From contig JAQMRL010000006.1 of NCBI GenBank assembly GCA_035578175.1, forward strand, positions 27,050,393-27,114,392: a stretch of DNA of 64,000 nt, read 5' to 3'. Below are positions 49,213 through 59,755 of the stretch, piece after piece (the stretch's first letter is position 1; each line of letters begins with the position of its first letter). Origin of the DNA: Catonia carolina (lineage: Eukaryota > Arthropoda > Insecta > Hemiptera > Achilidae). The notes under the pieces were generated by a model. It was not told the DNA's origin, ran no database searches, and saw nothing but the letters and a program-made list of their open reading frames with translations. A program made the translations under genes and the position numbers.

Positions 49213-49605
49213 TAGGATTTGACCCACGGAAAATTCGTCACCAAAAATCAGCTGTTAAACAGCTGACTCACCTCGACGGCTTTAACAACTAGAACAACCC
49301 GGTGGGTTTACTAGGATTTGAACTACGGAAACTTCATCTCCGAAAATCAGCTGTTAAACAGCTGACTCGAGTCGACGACTTTACCTTTAGATCAACCCGG
49401 TGGGTATACTAGGATTTGAACCACGGAAAATTCATCTCCAAAAATCAACAGCTGTTAAACAGCTGACTCGCTCTGACGACCTTACCTGTACACCAACTCG
49501 GTGGGTTTACTAGGATTTGAGCTACGAAAATTTGTCTCCAAAAATCAGCTGTTAAACAGCTGACTCAAGTCGACGACTTTACTTCTAGACCAACCCGTTG
49601 GGTTA
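49105..49605 (-). repeat. Five tandem copies of the SINE-E tRNA-like head
   Basis: Units of about 100 bp begin (plus-strand reading) near 49113, 49208, 49307, 49406 and 49506 with tactaggatt. Each contains aaatcagctgttaaacagct and ends caacccggtgggt. Every unit keeps the complement of an A-box-like ctagaccaacc and of a B-box-like ggatttgaac. The units differ by scattered substitutions. Confidence 0.85.
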
Positions 49606-50380
49606 ATATGTACTGATAGCATTTAATTTTTATTCACATTGTGTGAAACCCAATTTTAACGCAACCACTGTGAGGCGAAACGCCTGCGTGAATCGTGGGC
49701 GCAATTGCTAGTTAACTAAATAAATCTAATTACGATGAAAAATATAACTGAGCATAATTTTATGTCATCATAATTTACAGTTGCGGAAACATATTGCATT
49801 GTGCTAGTAAAAAAAATACAAAAGACTAATAATACAACAAAGGCTAAAATTACAGATAAAAAAGTACTTAAAATAAAAACAAAAATAATATATTTAAAAG
49901 AATAGATAAGAAATAATAATACATATGTGCTTCTAATAGAGTGACATAATGCAGTAAAACAACATATAAGTACTGTATAGTGCAATAATGCATGCTGGGG
50001 ACACAATGCATTCTACTTTACAAAGAACACGTATAGGCTAGACTACGACAATGATGCTATTCAACATTAGTTACTTTAATGACCCCCTTCCTTCTCCATG
50101 AAACTGAAATGTTATGTGTGGGAGATTTGATAGAAGTTTTAAATGGGTTGCTTTATTTGAAAGTGATAAATTGTTTCTGTTGTCACGAATTGAATTAAAT
50201 ACAAATAAAAATATATTTTATGGAATGACATGAATTTTTCCATGTAATTCATTAAAATTAATCGTGAAAAACTGGAATGAAAAACTTGTATTTCGTGTTG
50301 ACAAGCTATTCATTTACAGATTTCATATTATACGATACACATAACATACAATTCAGAGTCAAAATAATTTTTGTATTGTA

Positions 50381-51274
50381 CGAGGTGTGGCTATTAAATA
50401 ACGAGACTGACGTTGTAAAAAAATTTATTTTAATTTTATACATAATCACTTATTGTCACCTTCAATATACACTCCTTCTCTATCCCTACAATGCTCCATG
50501 CGAATTTTCCATTGTTGGAAACAGTGCTGGAAGTCATCTTCTGTCAGCTCCATCAGGACACGTGCCGCTTTCTCTTTTACAGCTTCCACAGACTCAAATC
50601 TTGTCTCTTTTAATGCAAATTTCATCTTAGGGAACAGTTAGCAGTTACATGGTGCAAGATCTGGTGAATTAGGGTGCTGTTCTAACACTGATATGCTGTA
50701 ATTGACTAGGAATCTCTTGACAGATAACGTGGAATGACCTGGCGATTGTCTTGGTGAAGAACCCATGATTTGTCCTTCCACATTTCGGGGCGTGTTTTCC
50801 TTACTCTTTGACGTAGTCAGGAACCCAGTGAAAGTACACAATCCCATGGATATCAAAGAAAAACAATCATCATTGCTTTAAATTTTGACTTGCTCATTCG
50901 AGCTTTTTTGGCTCTCGGCGAAGTTCGGCTCTTCCAGTGCATGGATTGGCGCTTCGTTTCTGGATCATAAGTAAAACAACCACGTTTCATCACATGTTAT
51001 TATCGTTTCCAAAAAATTTGGGTCATTTTCAATCGCGTACAAAGTGTCAGTACAAACATTTTTGCGAGCTTCATTTCAAACATTTTTGAGCGGCACGTGT
51101 CCTGAAGGAGCTGACAGAAGATGACTTCCAGCACTGTTTCCAACAATGGAAAATTCGTATGGAGCGTTGTAGGGACAGAAAAGGAGTGTATATTGAAGAT
51201 GACAAGTAATTACGTATAAAATTAAAATAAAATATCTTACAACGTCAATTTTGTTATTTAATAGCCACACCTCG
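50381..51274. pseudogene. Rearranged mariner element with transposase relic
   Basis: The ends cgaggtgtggctattaaata are inverted and flanked by TA. The first 195 bp and last 195 bp are inverted copies of the same 3' end, coding the transposase tail (TEDDFQHCFQQWKIRME). Between them the minus strand shows, in shifting frames, ITCDETWLF, then FFDIHGIVYFHWVP, then HPNSPDLAPC, i.e. the three mariner catalytic Asp motifs. Frameshifts and stops break it and the N-terminal DNA-binding part is gone. It is a dead derivative in which the 5' end was replaced by an inverted 3' end. Confidence 0.85.
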
Positions 51275-51389
51275 TATATTTTCTTTAAAAAATTCCCTTA
51301 GTTATAAATTTACTTTAAATTCATTATTTTTATTTTGGAAGACTGTCAACCGATTTAAAAATATGTCACTTTTCATAGTGTCATTGTTT

Positions 51390-51735
51390 AAGTCATCAGG
51401 CGAAAAGCTGGTTTGAATCTCTGGAGGGTTTACTAAGTAAAACAAGGATTGACGTAATTTACCTATGCCTTCCTCACTGAGTGGTAACGTATGCATATCA
51501 GAATGCCATGCCCTCTAAAAAGCATCTACTTTCCAACCTGTAAATGACACCTTCACTTTTTTCACCACATGGTCTGTCTTTATAATGAAATTCATTACTC
51601 TCAGAGGAGATAATATTCTGAATAGTATATTGCACACCTATTTCTGAAATGTTTCATTCATACAATTGGCTGACGATGTGATAAGAAACAGAATTATTTT
51701 TTTGTTACCTGGATCTAGAAAATCGAGTGCAAATA
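51390..51735 (-). repeat. Family G copy
   Basis: tcatcaggcgaaaagctggt ... ctttataatgaaattcatt ... gtgataagaaacagaat. Confidence 0.65.
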
Positions 51736-52871
51736 ATTTAACACACAACCCGCCTGTTATGGCTAATTTTTATTATGTAAAGCTTTAAATATTTGAGAAA
51801 ATAAAATACAAAATTGCTGAATGATAAAAATGACTAAATTTCGAGAACTTACCTTAATTTAACAGTAATGTTTTATTAAAATCAATTTGTTATGTAATGC
51901 GAAATGTACATTTTTATATTATATAAATAAAAAATTTAGGAAGATATCGAAAAGACAGCTGGTACTGTACATGGAAAACGAAAAAAAATGTTTCGGAATT
52001 TACTTGGATGACCAAAGGAAATTGAAGGAAAAGTCTTAGCATCAAATATTTTTATTATTTGACTGATTGATTTTGAGATAAATTTTTCTTTAGGAAGTCA
52101 CAAACTTTTTTTTGTGAAACAATTTTTTCCTTAAAACAGATTCTAAAAAGAATATACAATTAATTTTTGTAATATATCTGCTACAACACCATTTCATAGA
52201 GTTTTAAGGTGTAATATTCATAGAATTGAATATACATATTTTAGGAAATAGAATAAACAATTCATGGAAGTTAAGTCGTTTCCTTAGAGTGAAAATTGAT
52301 ACAAGGTAAGCGAACTGTAAAAAACATGGATATATAAATAATGTAAAGAAAGGAAGAAGTTTAAAGAATCTGATATTTCCGTGTAATCTCACGAGGGTGA
52401 ATTAAAAAAGCACGAGGCAGTTGTTTTTCGCCGCAGAAATTAAAATTATAAGAAATATCTACATGGAAAATAAATTCGATAACAACGAAAGATGAAATAA
52501 ATAAATATCCATTCCAGGTAACATTTAAATTATTCACGAAAAATTCTAAGAAAAGAAATAGAGATTCGAAGAACTTACTTTCTTGATTGATAAGAATTAC
52601 ATACAAAATTAATTTAGCCAACATTAAAAAACGAAAAGTATTTACTTGTAAACACTGTATTATATTTGGATATTTGTATCAAAATTTATGAACGACATTA
52701 GCTTTTGAATTTTAAATCATAAAATGTATCAAGATAAACATTACAGGGAAATAATAAAGTTTAAAAATGTATTCCTTAAAGAGTGTTCCAAATTAGTAAT
52801 AATTAAGGTAGAAATAATATTAAAAATAATTCTGTGCCTTATTGTTAAAGGGGTGTTCACTCCAATTTAGC

Positions 52872-53010
52872 GGTAAAATATGCGGTCTTGGGTTCGAATC
52901 CCATTCAGGCACGGCATATTTTCATACGTTACAAAATATCATTTCATCCTTCATCGTCTGCATTAGCAGTAATTGCAGAACAGTCGGACGTTAAACCAAA
53001 AAAAAAAAAA
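52872..53010 (+). mobile_element. 5'-truncated SINE-D with 13-bp TSD
   Basis: Begins inside the head at cggtaaaatatgcggtcttg, keeps GGTTCGAATCC and the tail to poly-A. ACTCCAATTTAGC is repeated at 52859-52871 and 53011-53023. Confidence 0.85.
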
Positions 53011-53114
53011 ACTCCAATTTAGCAAAATTGACTTAAATTTACCTAAAACATCAGCAAGAAATATTCTATATACTAGAATGTATAATACTCTTTATTTCCC
53101 CATAAATGGCAGGT

Positions 53115-54125
53115 GGAGGGTTAAATTATTTGCACTCGATCTGCTAGTTACAGGGGTACAAAAATAGTTCTGTTTCTTATCACTTGATCAGCTAATTATA
53201 TGACTGAAGCATTTTTAAAAACAGAAGTGGTAGAGGTGTAAAATACACTAGTCAGAGTTATTTCCTCTGATAGTAATAAACTTCATTGGAAAGACGTGAA
53301 GGTGTTATTTGCAGATTGGAAAGTACTGTTTGTCTGCAACTTGATGGCTTCCGGCAAAGGGGAGCAATATCCGGATTGTAAAACCATTTCAGAAAACATA
53401 CATCTAATTGTTTTTAAGTAACTGAAACTTGCCGGAAGTGACGTATTTTTATAAAACAAAATATTATGTGGTCTTGGGTTCGAATCCCACTTAGGCACGG
53501 CATTTTCATACGTTACGAAAAATCATTTCATCATTCACAGTTGCAACCCAACGTCGTCGCTAATGACCACAGTAGTTGATGCGAGGTTTAATAAACAAAG
53601 AAAAAAATATTTTGCATGTTCTATAAAATTATTTTGAAAATCACGCGCTTGATGAGATAATGTATAATTTAATGAAAGTTTTATTTTTGTAAAAAAACCC
53701 GTAATTTTCAAATACATTGCCATTGTTCAACAATTATAACATAGATAAACATAATATTTTGGCAGGTTTGTTTTGCAATAATTATGGAAAACGATGATGC
53801 AGTAAAATTTAACAGAAAATCATTACTTTTTATAGAATTAAAATATGCGAAATACTTTGTTATATAAAATACATAATTTCCAACAAGTTTAAGTTACTTA
53901 AAAAAAAAAGTTTTCTGAAATGTTTTTACAATCCACATATTGCTCCTCTCTGCTGGAGGCCATCAAGTTATAAACAGACAGTAGATGCTTTTCAGAGAGC
54001 CTGGCATGTTGATAAGATACTTTTCCACTCATTGAGGAAAGCAATTGTTAACCACCTCACTTCTCGTTTTACTTAGTAAAGCCTTTGAAGGTTCAAACCA
54101 GCCTTTCGGCTGATGACATAAACCT
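53115..54125 (+). repeat. Family G copy split by a TIR element
   Basis: Left part 53115-53325 (ends ttggaaagta), right part 53982-54125 (tagatgcttttcagagag ... cagcctttcggctgatgac). Confidence 0.75.
53326..53981. mobile_element. TA-flanked element with about 105-bp TIRs
   Basis: The left end CTGTTTGTCTGCAACTTGAT pairs with the right end, whose complement begins CTGTCTGTTTATAACTTGAT. Matches continue through ggagcaatat, ggattgtaaaa, catttcagaaaac and ttaagtaact. TA flanks both ends; removal restores ggaaagTAgatgc, the normal family G sequence. A SINE-D piece is nested at about 53461-53595. No ORF. Confidence 0.85.
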
Positions 54126-54445
54126 AATCCCTTATATAATGGTATAGAATGTTAACTCCTTTGAAATTGTAATAACTATATTAACTTCCAAATTCTGTAG
54201 ATGTTAATAATTTTAACTTTGCATGATATTGTATAAATTTTAAAAAGAATTCAAGCGAACATTTTTGAAACATATTAAGTATAGAATGCTGCTTTTGTAT
54301 AATTATGGTGTTCCCCTACTAAAAATATTTCAACAGAAAAATAAATAAATAGATAAATTCAACTTATAGTGGATATAACACTAATGTTGAAAGTATCTTA
54401 ATGACAAGAAATAACAGAAAGAAGCATATAGTATCAGGTTATGTC

Positions 54446-55482
54446 CTAACTGGGGATTAATCGCACGAGCGGGCGTTGGCGCGATCGAAAGACAACGCGT
54501 GTTAAATCACGCGATGAGAGTGGCTGTCCTAAACAAAACACCTATTCATGCGACCAAACGTAGTCGGTTTAGAACACCATAGTCGATTAGAACACCATCG
54601 TGCGACCGTTTTCTAAGCTAAAATGACGTCTAAAAACAAAGATACGGCGTTTTTTTTTAAATTTATATTGTTCATCACTTCTTGCAGAAGAAGTGACAAA
54701 AAAATAAAAGAAAGCAAAGTAATAAAGTCTATCAGAGCCGATCTAAACTCGAAGTGTTCCTATCTGTCTGTATATAAAACATTCCTATATCGGCCTATAC
54801 TCGTAGTAAAATATTATGCTTGTAAAAGTATAAATTTTGACTTTGTGTAGGTGCATGAAATGACAATACATCGCAGGCATTTATGACAACATTATTTATT
54901 AATCATTATGTTGCACGTCACTTGGTAATGTTTGAAGAAAATAATTGGTAAAGAAAACAAAAAGTGCATGAAAAAAATTAAGCTGCAATTATTGGAGTTA
55001 CTTGGTTTATCCAACTTCTCAGCCACGTTGTGCCACACAAGATCAGTTTTTACTCGGTTTTTATAAAAAACTCTCTCACTTCGTTCATTCCATAAAATTG
55101 GGTTCATACGCACTACGAGTAAATTAATCTAAGTTTTCTCTAAATCCATCTTCTCAGAACGTTTGATAGCGCGATTAAAAATAAACTTGTTTGTTTTCGA
55201 GCGATCAGATGATTAGGCGACCATTTCTCGTCGCATTGATTGTACAAAGTCTGTAACAAATTAAGTCACATCCCCTCCGCTTTATAGGGTTGTTTAGTAA
55301 GCGACGGAACGATGTACGCAACGCGATATCGAAACAAACCAGAGCGAGTGTTAACTTCCATCGCGCGAGCCCATTTAAAGTTCAAAAAGGACATCCAACT
55401 ACATTACTAAACGTTTGATCTTTTCATCGTCCGATCCAGCGATTATCGCCATCGCCCGCTCGTGCGATCATCCTCCAGTTAG
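54446..55482. mobile_element. TIR element with a MADF-like remnant
   Basis: Left terminus CTAACTGGGGATTAATCGC and complement of right terminus CTAACTGGAGGATGATCGC, both followed by acgagcgggcg. The arms are clearly GC-richer than the surroundings. On the minus strand near 55113-55000 an open stretch reads NPILWNERSE, then FYKNRVKTDLVWHNVAEKL, which fits a MADF DNA-binding domain. Harbinger elements carry a related Myb/SANT-like protein, but I see no clear target duplication and no transposase, so the superfamily stays open. Confidence 0.55.
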
Positions 55483-55830
55483 CAAATAGCTTTAAGTAGG
55501 CAACTGTTAGAATTAGGGAGTATATAAGTTCAGAAAATTGTGAAATATCTAATTGAAATTTCAAAAGCTATATAGGATGCAACTTTCAAGTTTCTAATAC
55601 CTACAGAAATTCTGTTATGATAGGAAATCACAAAATTTGGGTTAACAACCTTTACTTCTTAGGTATAGAATTATTGGAAAGGTTTTACTAAATTTTAGTA
55701 AATTTATATGTTGGTGTTTGTTAAGTAATACAAAAATAAATAAATAAAAAAGAAGGAAGGGGCATTACACAACAAATAATAAGGTACAAGGTAGCATCCC
55801 AGACGAATGTCGTGCGTGTAGTAAACTCAC

Positions 55831-56011
55831 ACTATGAATTTAGAGCACTCTGAACACTTTGGTGCTTCAGCAGGAGCTGTTTGGGGCATATATGGGGTCG
55901 TCTGTGGGGGTAGTGACATCTGTTGTGCGAGTGGTGTCATTGGTCTTGGGGATACAGCTCGGCCCCCAGTCGCATGACTATGTGTTGAGAAGAACGTCGA
56001 CGCTGGTCTAA
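55831..56011 (-). CDS. Zasp52: Zasp52-like exon A: linker and first knuckle of LIM1
   Basis: 181 bp (2+177+2), too fragmented to show as a long ORF. It reads RPASTFFSTHSHATGGRAVS, then a Pro/Gln/Met-rich stretch, then APKCSECSKFIV, the first Cys-x2-Cys of LIM1. The donor GT|GTGAGT joins exon B to give KFIVGVFVRIKDK exactly as in fly Zasp52. The acceptor is ttctatgcag|TT. Entry phase 1 means at least one more coding exon lies upstream. GC content is far above the flanks. Confidence 0.93.
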
Positions 56012-56419
56012 CTGCATAGAATGAAAATTAATATTAAAATAAATTATTAATTTAAATTTCTAACAAACAGAGCGTTGAAATATTAAAACTATTCTTAAAA
56101 TTTACAAAAAAAATAATACTTAATTATAAATACTTGGAAAATAATTTATTTATTATTTTTAATTATTTAAGTAAATTAAATTATTGAAAATTAAATAACT
56201 AAAAATTTAAGTTAAGAGTAGGAAAATATAACATGATAATAAAACCAGTTAGGAAGTAAGGAATCGAACTTTGGGTATTAGTAACTTCGTCAAACTCTAC
56301 AATCTTGCAGCGTCTGCAATCGAAGATTCTTTGAATTACCAACTCCGCTTGTTTCATAACCAATGATATAAGTAACCACGAGTTACTTATGATAAACACT
56401 ATTATAGACGAAATACGAC

Positions 56420-56531
56420 ACCGGGTTCGATTCCCGGTCAGGTCTGGAATTTTTTCATCAATCATTTTCATTATCATCATTTTCCACCGTCTGAATTAGC
56501 AGAAATTGTAAAACAGACGTAAAAAAAAAAA
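56420..56531 (+). mobile_element. Partial SINE-C, plus strand
   Basis: GGGTTCGATTCCCGG (B box) with the tail gtctgaattagcagaaattg and poly-A; the 5' head is not recognisable. Confidence 0.6.
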
Positions 56532-56846
56532 TACGATAGCAAAATACAAAATCCCAAGATAGACTTGAACGTCATCAAAATACTTTAGTTCTCGTAAATT
56601 TTTGGTGAATAGTAACCACTATTACAGACTCCATTGTTTCAAAATTTTGAATTTATTCGGATTTTAACTTTAGATCACGGTTACTACACTAGACTGTAGC
56701 GGTCATGCGCAGTAGCTCTGAGATATAATATGAGTGATGACGTAATCTGATCCCCAACAACTCGGTCGGTGCGTAGTGACAGTATGATTATTGCATTGTT
56801 TTTATAAACATAGCTGTTCACGTACGTTTACACGGGAAATCTATTT

Positions 56847-56954
56847 TTATTTTAATAATTCTTCGTTTGCGGGCTGAAGATTTTCTCTAAGTAACTTGTT
56901 TTCTTCTTCTAATTCGGCGTTTTCACGTTTTAAGAGATAAGAGATCAGTTTCAT
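56847..56954 (-). CDS. P-like element ORF, exon 2: leucine zipper and stop
   Basis: Acceptor ttgtgcattcag|ATG, then 35 codons and TAA at 56849-56847. The peptide reads MKLISYLLKRENAELEEENK, then LLRENLQPANEELLK: a clean heptad-type coiled coil. It fits phase 0 after a donor CCG|GTAAAC at the end of exon 1, or after a weaker GAA|GTTTAT. In P transposases a leucine zipper follows the THAP domain and mediates dimerisation. The Met could also be a start, but the good acceptor argues for an exon. Confidence 0.6.
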   Translation of the reverse strand: MKLISYLLKRENAELEEENKLLRENLQPANEELLK

Positions 56955-57148
56955 CTGAATGCACAATATACAAATTTGGCGGTTCTTAATTAGAAAGAGG
57001 CCTACCTTCCTCTACGGCTATCCATTCATTTTGTAAACTGCCTGTGTTGTAATTGGATGATGAGTTTAAAATTTAAAATATCATAAACTTCCTTATGAGC
57101 GTATCGTTTCTCTGCTAGATTTTTACGTTCATTACAAATCGGGTTTAC

Positions 57149-57442
57149 CGGATGTAGAACGGCATTATAAATTGGTAAATTTAAACGGGAAACTGAATTC
57201 GTCTTTAGGACACGTTTTAATGGAAGATGTAACAACTCGGAGTTTATATCGCGTACATAATCCGATTCGTCGAAATGTACTGAACACGCGCGACCATCAG
57301 CAGAAAATGAGTCAGCCCGCTTACAAGCATTTATCCACTTCAATCTAGTTTCACTGGCCTGCGGAAAACGGTGAAACTTAATGCCCAGCTCCTTTTGGTG
57401 TCTATCGTGATTAGAATACACGGAAATCGCACAAAACACCAT
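57149..57442 (-). CDS. P-like element ORF, exon 1: degenerate THAP domain
   Basis: 98 codons from ATG at 57442. It starts MVFCAISVYSNHDRHQKE, then GIKFHRFPQ, RLKWINACKRAD and ACSVHFDESDYV, the order of a THAP (C2CH) DNA-binding domain. The second Cys ligand is replaced by Tyr (TAT, one transition from TGT) and the AVP box near the end is weak. The frame stays open to 57026 but then stops, so splicing at CCG|GTAAAC (57148) into the zipper exon is preferred, giving about 133 residues. A host THAP gene is the alternative; the TIRs and target duplication around it argue for a transposon. Confidence 0.65.
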
Positions 57443-57522
57443 TATTAAAGACTAGTAAAGTATTACAGACCGACACCGTACGCACCGTGCGTACGTCAGC
57501 GTGCGTCGGCTGTCGCTGGTGA

Positions 57523-57945
57523 CTATAGTCCGATTCACGAAAAAAAACACCTCTCTATAAACAGCAATATCTTTTGAACAGTTGTATATAAAAAGCAATT
57601 ACGATACATAAAATTAAACCGTGTTTTAATGTTGGTTACAGGATTATATTAACATGTAATATTTTGTAGCCCTATATGTTTTAACGTACGCGTGAACAAT
57701 GTAATAGTAGGCCTACCTTGAAGTTTAGTATACTGGAAAAGTGGTTAAAAACAGGTTACTTTTTGTGCGTAATTCGCTATATTTAATACACTATTAATTT
57801 TCAAAAATGTTCATGCATAACTTGTAACCAACAATAAAAGAAGCTTTAATTTGATTTATTATAATTGTATTTACATACAACGGTTCAAAAGATATTGCTG
57901 TTCAAAGACAAGTGTTTTCTTTCGTCAATCGGACAATAGATGACG
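57523..57945. repeat. Long imperfect inverted repeat inside the P-like element
   Basis: The arms share gtccgatt-acgaaa, acagcaatatcttttgaac, gttgtat and tgttggttaca, with a loop of about 130 bp around 57665-57795. It lies directly upstream of the THAP ORF, where transposase or repressor sites and the promoter would be. Confidence 0.8.
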
Positions 57946-58011
57946 TCAGGGGGCGGGACTTGTTACTGCGCATATTTTTGATGATCCCTACCGTCTAGTA
58001 AAGTAACCGTG

Positions 58012-58212
58012 CTCTAGACAATGGTTGCCGGTGTACTTTAATGGTTAGAGTTCAATTAACCATACTATCTCAAGAATATTCGGCCTGAGTCAGTACAAGA
58101 TTACACCTCATTTATATGTCGTATATATCATCCACATTTAATTGGGTTCATTGGGTAGCTTATAGTTCTTAATTGAACAGATTACAACGTACATTTTTAT
58201 TAGAGATAAAAA
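58012..58212 (+). mobile_element. SINE-E, right part after P-like insertion
   Basis: ctagacaatggttgccggtg ... aatattcggcctgagtcagt ... ttgaacagattacaacgtac. The left part is 56560-56675 and more decayed. Confidence 0.7.
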
Positions 58213-58789
58213 AAATATAAATTAGAAATCCAATAAATTAGAAATTAGATTATATTCACATTAATAACATATCGCTAGTGAATTTAAATTTATTTATGAA
58301 ACTTTAAAACAAAGATTATACAATTTAAACACCAAAAAGATTACAAATAATACAAACAATATTGTTGGCAATATTAGTGTTGAGCTATTGAAAAAAAACT
58401 GAATAGAAAAATAAACAAAGTAATGGAACTATGATGTAAGAAGAAAAGTTTGCCAAGTTACACTTAAATCGACCGCGTAATAAACATTGCACATAAAACG
58501 TTTTTTAAATTACATTACTCAGATCATATTACTTTAAGAAATGTGTATGTATAATCTATTACGTAATATTTTCACAAAGGATATATAAAAAATGTATATA
58601 AATATAACTCGTTTTTATTTTACACAAAAATTTTTATTTTAATTAAAATATTTGAGTGACAAATCATTTTTAAGTACAATGTCACATGTGAAATATCTTT
58701 TATTAAAAAAAAAAATGATAACAAGAAAATTATATTAAAATGTTAGATTATACATGTAACTGATGAGACGAAAATCCAGGTTAATATAT

Positions 58790-59035
58790 TTTTTATCCCT
58801 AATGTGTGTACAATGTTAAATTCAGAACAATAAGCAACTCCGTTACCCAATGAAATGAGGATGATGTGTATGACGTGTAAATGAGATGTTGTCTTGTACA
58901 GACCCAGGCCGATAATTCCTGAAAGAGTACGGTTAATTGAACCTCAGTCATAAAAGTACACCGGTAACCATCATGTAGTATTCAAATCCGTATAAAAGTA
59001 ACTACCTTTACTAGGATTTGAACTAGGAACCTTCG
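58790..59035 (-). mobile_element. SINE-E copy, head truncated
   Basis: aatgtgtgtacaatgttaaa ... tactaggatttgaactagga; the sequence leaves the family just before the cagctg hairpin. Confidence 0.7.
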
Positions 59036-59444
59036 AAGATGAAGGATGGAGGAGGATTAAAAAGATTAGAAGACGGAGGCAAGAATAAAAAATTTAAAAA
59101 AATTGATAAACGCGAAAAAATGAATCACAGTACGGAAACTATTCATAGATAACAACCATGATTAATTACAATAACTACAAAAGATGGCGTGGTGTGGGGG
59201 ATAAAAATAACAAAAGAATATGAAGAGCAATTTCCAAAGAGACATGTTAAGGAACTAAAAAGTAGTTAAACAGGAAGTTAAGGTAAAACTAAGAAAAAAT
59301 AAAAAAATGGAACAATAAAGTCGACACTAATTATTCAACCCGTTTTCCGTCTTCTTTAAAATCCCAGAAACTATCGTTAGTGTTACAAAAAATGAATTAA
59401 CGTAGTTTGGGGTTTTAAGTAGTATGGTTTAAAATTTTTTTTTA

Positions 59445-59755
59445 ATTATCCCTACGTGTGTATATTGCAATCTGTTCAATTTAGAACAATAAGCAACCTT
59501 ATGACCCAATGAGATGAGAGGATGATGTGCATGACGTATAAATGAGGTGTAGTCTTGTACAGACCATTCATGAGAAATTATGGTTAATTGAACCCCACCT
59601 AACAAAGTACTCCAGTACGTATTGCCTAGTATTCAAATCCGTATAAAAGTAACTACCTTTACCAGAATTTGAACCAAGAACCTTCGTCTCCGAAAATCAG
59701 CTGTTAAACAGTTGGCTCGTGGCGACGACTTTACCTCTAGACCAATCTAATTGAT
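59445..59755 (-). mobile_element. SINE-E copy
   Basis: A complete order of blocks, ending in the head with aaatcagctgttaaacagtt and ctctagaccaatct. Confidence 0.75.

Larger units (their letters stand above)
44003..55830 (-). other. Zasp-like intron between exons A and B
   Basis: About 11.8 kb. It holds LINE relic debris (44290-44790), family F copy F5 with nested SINE-D, SINE-B and SINE-E copies, a SINE-head tandem array (49105-49605), a mariner derivative (50381-51274), family G copies, a TA-flanked TIR element, SINE-D copies and a MADF-related element. 45380-46740, 49620-50370, 51770-52850 and 55490-55790 show nothing recognisable. Confidence 0.55.
56676..58011 (-). mobile_element. P-like DNA transposon, 1.34 kb, internally deleted
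   Basis: TIRs CACGGTTACTACACTAGAC (left) and, on the complement of the right end, CACGGTTACTTTACTAGAC. The 8-bp flanks are ctttagat (56668-56675) and ctctagac (58012-58019), differing by two C/T changes. The insertion splits a SINE-E, whose normal sequence across the site reads ...actctagacaatgg. The 8-bp duplication, THAP domain and following leucine zipper all fit the P superfamily. A long imperfect inverted repeat fills the part upstream of the ORF. The catalytic domain is absent, so it cannot move by itself. Confidence 0.75.

Noticed and set aside
49105..49605. CRISPR-like appearance of regularly spaced repeats
   Set aside because: Units are whole SINE heads about 100 bp long without unique spacers, in an animal genome.
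50277..50630. 117-residue plus-strand open frame
   Set aside because: Antisense across the left end of the mariner derivative; the coding signal is on the other strand.
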